8,985 nucleotides of DNA from Chloroflexota bacterium (GTDB lineage: Bacteria > Chloroflexota > Dehalococcoidia > Lucifugimonadales > Lucifugimonadaceae), in assembly GCA_016210435.1 (NCBI GenBank), contig JACQUF010000322.1, forward strand, positions 1 to 8,985, in the 5' to 3' direction. The notes beneath the pieces were generated by a model. It was not told the origin of the DNA, did no database searches, and worked only from the letters and a program-made list of their open reading frames with translations. The translations under genes were made by a program, and so were the position numbers. This document shows, piece by piece, positions 1 through 4,677 of the stretch. How positions within the stretch are numbered: the first letter of the stretch is position 1; the number at the start of each line of letters is the position of its first letter.

Positions 1-2
1 AT

Positions 3-95
3 GGGTCCGGCAAAGGCAAGGGCATCCGCAATTTCAAGAAAGCGATGTCCGGCCAGGAAGAAGAGAAGGCCGAAGAGAAGCCCGCCGACAAGTAG
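3..95 (+). CDS. tatA: TatA-type twin-arginine translocase subunit, C-terminal end (partial)
   Basis: Only the last 30 codons and a TAG stop lie in the window, read in the frame starting at base 3. They encode a Gly/Lys-rich stretch running into GKGIRNFKKAMSG and then a Glu/Lys-rich tail ending in EEKPADK. This matches the end of the amphipathic helix (GKGIREFKKA in typical TatA) and the charged, disordered tail of TatA/TatE proteins. TatA forms the oligomer that, with TatC, moves folded proteins carrying a twin-arginine signal across the cytoplasmic membrane. The membrane segment and hinge would lie left of the window. The gene converges on a tatC at 977-204, which supports the call. A longer ATG-initiated reading in another frame over the same bases is low-complexity and was not preferred. 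The call is fairly sure for so short a fragment. Confidence 0.65.
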   Translation, partial: GSGKGKGIRNFKKAMSGQEEEKAEEKPADK

Positions 96-154
96 GGCTC
101 GGCCTGACCCGCTGTCCTCCCGCCTTATTCCGTCCCTTGGCCCTTGGCCTTCAT

Positions 155-200
155 GGCACCGTGGGCTGGCCTTCCAAGCCTTGCCCTCGGCCCCGGTGCC
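155..200. terminator. Possible bidirectional hairpin between convergent tat genes
   Basis: Between the stops of tatA (95) and tatC (204) lies a perfect inverted repeat, GGCACCG (155-161) with CGGTGCC (194-200). Inside it are shorter pairable arms, GGGC (163-166) with GCCC (183-186) and GGC (168-170) with GCC (178-180). Its place between convergent genes suits a shared terminator, but neither side has a clear T-run. The stem is interrupted, so this is tentative. Confidence 0.3.
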
Positions 201-203
201 CTC

Positions 204-977
204 TTACCGGCCCGGCTCTGCCGCGCTCGCTGACTGGGCCGCCCGCTTCCGCCGCCGCTGACCAAGCAGCGACAGCACATAGCCGATCTCGTACAGCACG
301 ATGATCGGCCCCGCGACCAGCGACTGGTTCACCGGGTCGAACGTTGGCGTTATCGCCGCACCCGCCACAAATGCAAGGATGATGGCCCAGCGCCTGTTCC
401 GCGCGAGGAACTTCGGCGTCACGACTCCAATGCGTGTCAGGAAGAAGATCACGATCGGCAGCTCGAATGACACCCCCATCCAGAAGAGAAGCATCGTGAT
501 CAGGTTCACGTACGACCCGATCCGGATGAGCGGCGTGGCGATATCGCTGCCAAACGTGACAAGGAACCGCACCGCCGGAGGGATCAGCACGTAATAGCCG
601 AACGCCACGCCCCCGGCGAAGGCCAGCAGGCTTGCAGGAAGCAGGGTGTACAGGTAGGCCTTCTCCGACGTCCTCAGCGCGGGACCGACAAAGCGGACGA
701 CCTGGAAGATGAAGAACGGCGAGGCCAGGGCGAGTCCCGTCAGGACCGCCAGCTTGATGATCGCTCCCCATAGCTCAGTCAGGTCGGTAAATACAGGCAA
801 CCCGCCCGTGTACGGGTTGAGTCCGTGCGAAGACGCGGGCGCCAGCAGGAACTGCAGGATCCGGCGGTGGAATGCGAATGCGAGCGCGGTCGTGAATATG
901 AGGGCGAACACCGACAGGATGAGTCGGCGCTTGAGTTCGCCGAGGTGGGCCAGCAGAGGGGCCGGACGGTCGGACAA
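204..977 (-). CDS. tatC: Twin-arginine protein translocase subunit TatC
   Basis: TatC is the polytopic membrane core of the twin-arginine translocase; together with TatB it recognises the RR signal peptide. From a TTG start at 977 the product is 257 residues, the usual TatC size. The N-terminus has the cytoplasmic motif HLGELKRRL (11-19), with the conserved Glu at 14. Hydrophobic segments follow at about 20-35, 72-95, 108-133, 155-180, 196-210 and 218-238. A second conserved acidic motif, FELP, lies at 171-174. The C-terminal motif TPTFDPVNQSL (210-220) followed by GPIIVLYEIG is typical of the family. The tail is Arg-rich and cytoplasmic. No ATG, GTG or other usual start precedes HLGEL in frame, so TTG at 977 is the best choice. 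It sits five bases after the upstream tat stop with no good Shine-Dalgarno, so translation is probably coupled. The identity is secure; the start is inferred. Confidence 0.95.
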   Translation of the reverse strand: MSDRPAPLLAHLGELKRRLILSVFALIFTTALAFAFHRRILQFLLAPASSHGLNPYTGGLPVFTDLTELWGAIIKLAVLTGLALASPFFIFQVVRFVGPALRTSEKAYLYTLLPASLLAFAGGVAFGYYVLIPPAVRFLVTFGSDIATPLIRIGSYVNLITMLLFWMGVSFELPIVIFFLTRIGVVTPKFLARNRRWAIILAFVAGAAITPTFDPVNQSLVAGPIIVLYEIGYVLSLLGQRRRKRAAQSASAAEPGR

Positions 978-982
978 CGTGC

Positions 983-1306
983 TCAGCTTTCGCCCCGGGG
1001 ATTGCGTTCGACCGGCGTCTGCGGAACCGCTCTTTCCTGGACTGATCCGCCGTCGGCAGGTTCCGTTTTCTCGGTCCACGCGCGCGGATCCGTCTGTTTC
1101 GGTGGCGGACCAGCGGGCGCCTCGGCATTCTTTTCGTCCGGTTCCTGCATGATCGCGGCGGTCAGCTCGTCGCGTTGCCTGCGGACTTCGGAAAGGATCT
1201 TTGCGACTGTCTTGCCGGCCTCCGCCATCTTTCGGGGTCCGAGCAGCAGGAAGGCCACCAGCCCGATGACGACAAGTTCCATGCCGCCAATGCCGAAGAT
1301 GTTCAC
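983..1306 (-). CDS. tatB: Sec-independent translocase TatA/TatB-family protein, probably TatB-like
   Basis: This 107-residue protein has the standard TatA/B plan. The N-terminus FGIGGMEL is followed by a membrane helix at about 9-22, the hinge Gly23-Pro24, an amphipathic helix at about 25-50 (KMAEAGKTVAKILSEVRRQR) and a long Pro/Glu-rich tail likely to be disordered. Glu at position 10 and the AEAGKTV stretch look more like TatB than TatA. The adjacent tatC also suggests the TatB role of contacting TatC and the signal peptide. TatA and TatB cannot be separated firmly by eye. The chosen start is GTG at 1306: it overlaps the maf stop as GTGA, has GAGG five bases upstream, and puts the FGIG motif at the extreme N-terminus as in relatives. 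An in-frame ATG at 1327 would add seven residues and has less support. Confidence 0.88.
   Translation of the reverse strand: MNIFGIGGMELVVIGLVAFLLLGPRKMAEAGKTVAKILSEVRRQRDELTAAIMQEPDEKNAEAPAGPPPKQTDPRAWTEKTEPADGGSVQERAVPQTPVERNPRGES
1303..1306 (-). other. GTGA stop/start overlap coupling maf to tatB
   Basis: Read on the minus strand, the four bases GTGA hold the GTG start of the TatA/B gene and the TGA stop of maf. Four-base overlaps of this kind usually mean that terminating ribosomes restart on the next gene, giving linked expression. Confidence 0.75.
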
Positions 1307-1932
1307 GTCGACCTCGCATGCCCGCATTGCGGGCAGCCTGGTCGTGGGCTGTCCGGCGCAAACGCCCCGATGTCCTCCAGGAGTTCTCCGGTGAGGCATA
1401 GAGGCAGGCCTACCACGTTCAAGTAGCATCCCTGGATGGACTCGGCCGGCGAAAACGGCTGGTCCTGAATGCCATAGGCGCCTGCCTTGTCCATGGGTTG
1501 CCCGGACTCGATGTATTGCCGGACTTCCTCATCCGTGTACCGGCGAAACCTGACGGACGTGACCCGTGTCCCGGCGGCGCGACCCAGAACCCCTTCGATT
1601 GCGACGCCGGTAATGACCCTGTGAGTCCTCGCTCGCAGACGCCGCAGCATGGCCGCGGCATCGTCCGGGCTGGCCGGTTTGCCGAGGATTCGATCGCCGA
1701 GAACGACCAGCGTGTCGGCGCCAAGCACGACATCTTCTCTGTGCCGCCCCGCCACTTCCGCTGCCTTGGTGGCGGCGAGCGTGACGGCAACGGTTGCGGG
1801 TTCGGCGTCTTCTTCCGGAGCCAGCTCCATGTCGCGCGCCGGTTCCACGGCGAACGTGAAACCGGCCTCACGCAGGATCGCGGCGCGCCGCGGCGACCCT
1901 GAGGCAAGCCTGAGGTTGGCAATCGTTCTCAT
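1303..1932 (-). CDS. maf: Maf-family nucleoside triphosphate pyrophosphatase
   Basis: Maf proteins hydrolyse the alpha-beta phosphate bond of nucleoside triphosphates (often dTTP/UTP or modified bases) to the monophosphate plus pyrophosphate. They are linked to nucleotide-pool cleaning and, in some bacteria, to septum arrest. The family hallmarks are all visible: LASGSPRR at 9-16 (phosphate-binding loop), GADTLVV at 71-77 with the catalytic Asp, a conserved Lys-Pro at 85-86, DKAGAYGIQ at 148-156 and a C-terminal NVVGLPL. GADT with DKAGAYGIQ resembles the dTTP/UTP-type subgroup. The protein is 209 residues, slightly longer than usual. The extra tail holds Cys200-x2-Cys203-x-His205, which I do not associate with Maf. 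ATG at 1932 has AGGA eight bases upstream. It lies 56 bp downstream of the RNA methyltransferase gene and overlaps tatB by four bases, so it is probably the middle of one transcript. Confidence 0.93.
   Translation of the reverse strand: MRTIANLRLASGSPRRAAILREAGFTFAVEPARDMELAPEEDAEPATVAVTLAATKAAEVAGRHREDVVLGADTLVVLGDRILGKPASPDDAAAMLRRLRARTHRVITGVAIEGVLGRAAGTRVTSVRFRRYTDEEVRQYIESGQPMDKAGAYGIQDQPFSPAESIQGCYLNVVGLPLCLTGELLEDIGAFAPDSPRPGCPQCGHARST
1312..1315 (-). promoter_or_regulatory. Ribosome binding site deciding the tatB GTG start
   Basis: GAGG on the minus strand lies five bases before GTG at 1306. It supports that start over the upstream in-frame ATG at 1327. The site lies inside the 3' end of maf. 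Confidence 0.6.
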
Positions 1933-1988
1933 CGTTCGAATCCTACCGTGCGCCGCGTCCTGCCGCCATGAGACTGAGGCGCGCGTCC

Positions 1989-3239
1989 TTATTCAACCAC
2001 CTCGAGCTGGTCTCGAGGTGCGCGTCGAACAGCGGCCACGCACTCGACGTGATACGTCTGCGGGAACATGTCTACGGGCTGGACCCAGTCGACGAGATAA
2101 CGGCCGCCAGCGCAGAGGAGGCCGAGGTCCCGCGCGAGCGTGCCCGGATCGCAGGAGACCATCGCCACGCGCCCGGGCGCCAGCTTCCGCAAGGCTGCAA
2201 TAGCGTCCGGGTGACACCCTGCCCGCGGCGGGTCCATCACCACCGCGTCGGCGCCAGCGAGAGAAGGGAGAACCGCCTCCGTTCGACCGGCGACGAACCG
2301 CACGTTCCGCAGGCCCTCGGCATTCGCCTTTGCGTCTTCGACGGCCGAAACAGAGTCTTCAATGCCGATGACTTCGCGGGCCGAGGCCGCGAGCATCACG
2401 GCAAATACGCCGACGCCGGCGTAGGCATCGACGACCACTTCGCTGCCGCCCAATCGCAACGCGTCTCTGACGATGTCGACTACCTGTGCGATCGCCTGCG
2501 TGTTCACCTGAAAGAAGGACGAGCCGCCGACTCGAAAGCGTCTTCCTTCCAGCTCCTCCGCGTAGTGTTTCTGCCCCGACTTGACGGGTATCGATGGATC
2601 GGCCAGGCGCGGCTGCACCATGCGTTCGCCGGTATTTTCGCCGACGCGCACCGACATCTGGGTCATGCCTTTGAGCCGGCCCTGCGTCAGGCTGAGCAGT
2701 TCGTTGATCAGGGGACTCATCAGCAGGCACTCGTCGATGCGCAACGGCCCGTGCGTGTGGCGGTTCACGAAGCCGATCACGCCATCGCGCCCAATCGTGA
2801 AGCGGGCGTGGTTGCGATACTTCAACTGCTTCGGACTGGCCAGTGTTGGCCGGATTTCAACACCGGCAAGGCCTGGGGCGGCTGAGAAAGCGTCCATTAC
2901 CCGTCTTCGTTTGTATTCGAGCTGCCAGTCGTAGGCTGTGTGCTGCATCTGGCATCCTGTGCAGGGACCGTAATACGGACATGGGGCGGCGACGCGATGC
3001 GGCGATGCCTCGAGCACCTCGACGACCCGGCAAGCGAGGCGGTCGTGATACTTCTTGACGATTTCAGCCACGACCCGTTCGCCCGGGAGCCCGCCGGCCA
3101 CGCTCACCGGTACGCCCTCGTGCTCTGCCGGTATCTCGCCTTCAGGCCCGTAGTCTGCGAGGCGCAATTCGAAGCGATCCCCTCGGTCAATCGGGAGCGC
3201 ATCGGCTATTCCGGGCTTGTGCTGTCGGCGAGGGGTCAT
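1989..3239 (-). CDS. TrmA/RlmD-family RNA 5-methyluridine methyltransferase with [4Fe-4S] site
   Basis: This 416-residue enzyme belongs to the class I SAM-dependent RNA m5U methyltransferases (RumA/RlmD, RlmCD, TrmA). An N-terminal region of about 15-75 looks like a TRAM RNA-binding domain, with GEG and PGERV elements. Cysteines 87, 93 and 96 (CPYYGPCTGC) plus Cys171 fit the four-Cys iron-sulfur site of RumA-type members. The catalytic half has SFFQVN (240-245), the SAM loop DAYAGVGVF (271-279), MDPPRAG (335-341), the nucleophile Cys363 in VSCDPGT, and the proton-abstracting Glu399 in HVEC. All key residues are intact. The likely target is a uridine in 23S rRNA, but which uridine cannot be read from sequence, so no gene symbol is given. 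ATG at 3239 has AGAGAGG six bases upstream. It is the first gene of the leftward block and diverges from lipA. Confidence 0.93.
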   Translation of the reverse strand: MTPRRQHKPGIADALPIDRGDRFELRLADYGPEGEIPAEHEGVPVSVAGGLPGERVVAEIVKKYHDRLACRVVEVLEASPHRVAAPCPYYGPCTGCQMQHTAYDWQLEYKRRRVMDAFSAAPGLAGVEIRPTLASPKQLKYRNHARFTIGRDGVIGFVNRHTHGPLRIDECLLMSPLINELLSLTQGRLKGMTQMSVRVGENTGERMVQPRLADPSIPVKSGQKHYAEELEGRRFRVGGSSFFQVNTQAIAQVVDIVRDALRLGGSEVVVDAYAGVGVFAVMLAASAREVIGIEDSVSAVEDAKANAEGLRNVRFVAGRTEAVLPSLAGADAVVMDPPRAGCHPDAIAALRKLAPGRVAMVSCDPGTLARDLGLLCAGGRYLVDWVQPVDMFPQTYHVECVAAVRRAPRDQLEVVE

Positions 3240-3268
3240 CTACAGCCTCTCTGCTATGCTCGCATCAT

Positions 3269-3282
3269 TCGTTGTCGAACGA
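3269..3282. promoter_or_regulatory. Short dyad TCGTT-GTCG-AACGA upstream of the methyltransferase gene
   Basis: Perfect 5-bp arms flank a four-base centre, 30 bp upstream of the methyltransferase ATG. On the minus strand the sequence TCGACA here lies 16 bp before TAGCAG, a weak match to a sigma-70 promoter, so the dyad would overlap the -35. It could be an operator or chance. It does not match the LexA-box orientation that I know. Confidence 0.2.
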
Positions 3283-3301
3283 GAATTCAACGGCCAGCCG
3301 G

Positions 3302-3397
3302 TGTCATCCCGGGCCCGAGACTGTCGGCGCGAGGGATCTGTTGTTCTGACGTCTGTGAACAGATCCTTCGTCCGCCTGAGGCTGACTCAGGATGACA
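3302..3397. repeat. Imperfect palindromic repeat, MITE/REP-like, in the divergent intergenic region
   Basis: The outer arms TGTCATCC (3302-3309) and GGATGACA (3390-3397) are perfect reverse complements. The inner arms at 3330-3342 and 3358-3370 pair over 13 positions with one mismatch and share the core GGATCTGTT/AACAGATCC. The segments between the outer and inner arms are only partly complementary. The whole could fold into one long interrupted hairpin around a 15-base loop. The arm sequences (TGTCATCC, CGAAGGATCTG) resemble a dispersed palindromic repeat that I recall from Chloroflexota and some other genomes; copy number here cannot be seen. No coding capacity is evident. It ends 35 bp before the lipA start, so it probably lies in the lipA leader or promoter region. 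Confidence 0.65.
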
Positions 3398-3423
3398 GGA
3401 TTGAAGGACTCGTTTGCCGAAAT

Positions 3424-3427
3424 GAGG
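3424..3427 (+). promoter_or_regulatory. Ribosome binding site deciding the lipA TTG start
   Basis: GAGG is followed by five bases (tgcaa) and then TTG at 3433. An alternative GTG at 3427 would use bases of this motif and has no comparable site upstream. There is no suitable ATG nearby. Confidence 0.55.
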
Positions 3428-3432
3428 TGCAA

Positions 3433-4422
3433 TTGACCACGGTCGAACGCAGGCTGCCTGAATGGTTCAAAGTCCGGATGCCTTCCGGGGAGAACTATTT
3501 CAAGCTCAAGGGCCTGATACGCAACCAGACCCTCCACACAGTCTGCGAGGAGGCCGCCTGCCCGAACATCGGGGAGTGCTGGGGACGCGGTACCGCGACG
3601 TTCATGATCCTCGGTGATACCTGCACGCGAGCCTGTTCCTACTGCTACGTCAAGACCGGGCGGCCTCACGCGGTCGACTACGCCGAACCGGCACGTGTCG
3701 CACAGGCCGCGAGTGAACTGAGGCTCAAGTTCGTGGTCGTGACATCGGTGGACCGCGACGACCTTCCCGATGGCGGGGCGCAGGTGTTCGCGATGACGAT
3801 CCGCTCGCTCCGTCAAGCGCTGCCCGAGACCAGGGTCGAGGTGCTGATTCCCGATTTCAACGGCGACGAGTCCGCGCTCAGGATCGTGATGGATGCGCTT
3901 CCCGACGTGCTGAACCACAACATCGAGACGACCAGGCGCGTATTCCGGAAGGTACGCCCGCGGGGGGACTACGATCAGTCGCTCGAACTCCTCAGACGGG
4001 CCAAGGCCATGGACCCCGGTGGCACCACGAAGTCAGGCATGATGGTCGGCCTCGGCGAAACGTGGGACGAGATCGTCGAGACGCTGCGGGACCTGAGATC
4101 AGTGGACACTGACCTGCTCACCGTTGGCCAATACCTGCGGCCGTCCCCGAAACACCACCCCTTGATCCGCTTCTACCACCCGCGCGACTTTGAGGCGATA
4201 GCCCGGACGGGCCGGGAGATGGGATTCAAGCACGTTGCGGCGGGCCCGCTGGTCCGCAGCTCCTATCACGCGGAGGAGCAGCACCAGACTGCAGCCGGTG
4301 CGTCCAACGAGACCGCGCGAGACTCGGAGGGGGAACCTCAAGACCCCCGACCCTTGGAGGGCGGGGTCATGCAGTTCCGAATTCCCCCGAAATTGGCCGC
4401 GTCAGGCCCGCGAACCTGGTAA
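3433..4422 (+). CDS. lipA: Lipoyl synthase LipA (radical SAM)
   Basis: LipA inserts two sulfur atoms into the octanoyl chain on lipoyl-dependent enzymes such as pyruvate dehydrogenase E2 and the glycine cleavage H protein. From TTG at 3433 the product is 329 residues. The N-terminal auxiliary cluster motif Cys38-x4-Cys43-x5-Cys49 and the radical SAM motif Cys64-x3-Cys68-x2-Cys71 are complete. RSSYHAEEQ begins at 275 and includes the Ser that ligates the auxiliary cluster. RLPEW at 7-11 and KLKGL are also typical. LipA normally ends soon after RSSYHAEEQ. Here 45 more residues follow, rich in Gly, Pro and charged residues, with no family match that I recognise. The open frame runs further upstream into the palindromic repeat, but nothing there resembles LipA. 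No lipB neighbour is seen; the gene seems monocistronic. The identity is secure, the start probable. Confidence 0.96.
   Translation: MTTVERRLPEWFKVRMPSGENYFKLKGLIRNQTLHTVCEEAACPNIGECWGRGTATFMILGDTCTRACSYCYVKTGRPHAVDYAEPARVAQAASELRLKFVVVTSVDRDDLPDGGAQVFAMTIRSLRQALPETRVEVLIPDFNGDESALRIVMDALPDVLNHNIETTRRVFRKVRPRGDYDQSLELLRRAKAMDPGGTTKSGMMVGLGETWDEIVETLRDLRSVDTDLLTVGQYLRPSPKHHPLIRFYHPRDFEAIARTGREMGFKHVAAGPLVRSSYHAEEQHQTAAGASNETARDSEGEPQDPRPLEGGVMQFRIPPKLAASGPRTW
4329..4348 (+). other. G5/C5 hairpin inside the lipA tail
   Basis: GGGGG (4329-4333) and CCCCC (4344-4348) can pair around a ten-base loop within the atypical 3' end of lipA. There is no T-run after it. It could be a relic of a terminator that the reading frame now crosses, or chance in GC-rich DNA. 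Confidence 0.2.
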
Positions 4423-4621
4423 CTGTCCGGAAAAATCCGGGTAGCCCGGGGCTAGCCCCCAGATCCGCGCCGAAACCCGCTGTTGTAACATTTGCTCGCC
4501 CCAGCGGCGGGTTGGATTGCCAGGCAGACGAAGATCGTCGGAAGGGAAATCTCGCTTTCTACGATCTGCGTACTCTTGGTACCTGTCCTTGCGACGCAGG
4601 GAAGATGCGCACGTTTGATCG

Positions 4622-4630
4622 TGCTATGTT
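4622..4630 (+). promoter_or_regulatory. Possible extended -10 promoter for the transporter operon
   Basis: TGcTATGTT fits an extended -10 element (TGn followed by a TATAAT-like hexamer) 47 bp before the binding-protein ATG. No good -35 is seen 17 bp upstream. The dyad GCACG-N6-CGTGC at 4609-4624 overlaps its upstream edge, where a repressor could act. This rests on a single short match. Confidence 0.25.
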
Positions 4631-4665
4631 GCACGCGCCGGGTGCGCGAGGACGCTTTTCCACAT

Positions 4666-4671
4666 GGAGGG
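4666..4671 (+). promoter_or_regulatory. Strong ribosome binding site of the binding-protein gene
   Basis: GGAGGG lies six bases before ATG at 4678. It fixes that start against the open frame that continues upstream, and agrees with a lipoprotein signal peptide beginning exactly there. Confidence 0.75.
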
Positions 4672-4677
4672 CTGGCG

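Larger units (their letters stand above)
4423..4677. other. Dyad-rich intergenic region between lipA and the binding-protein gene
   Basis: This 255-bp stretch has no convincing gene but several inverted repeats. GGGGCTAGCCCC is a perfect palindrome at 4448-4459. AACCCGC (4474-4480) pairs with GCGGGTT (4507-4513). AGATCGT (4532-4538) pairs with ACGATCT (4561-4567), extendable inward with mismatches. GCACG (4609-4613) pairs with CGTGC (4620-4624). The first two may help end lipA transcription, though neither has a T-run. The later ones lie in the likely promoter or leader of the transporter gene. The frame of the downstream gene stays open through part of this region, but it lacks LipA-like or signal-peptide features before 4678. 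Confidence 0.5.

Noticed and set aside
1968..2885. Rightward open frame of 305 codons across the methyltransferase gene
   Set aside because: It is the complement of a gene with intact catalytic motifs on the minus strand; the rightward translation is Arg/His-rich without recognisable domains.
3217..3432. Upstream extension of the lipA frame from an ATG at 3217
   Set aside because: The extension overlaps the methyltransferase start, runs through the palindromic repeat, and shows no LipA-like sequence. TTG at 3433 has a ribosome site and the right N-terminus.
4492..4677. Upstream extension of the binding-protein frame
   Set aside because: ATG at 4678 has a strong ribosome site and begins a clean lipoprotein signal peptide; the extra 62 residues would bury it.
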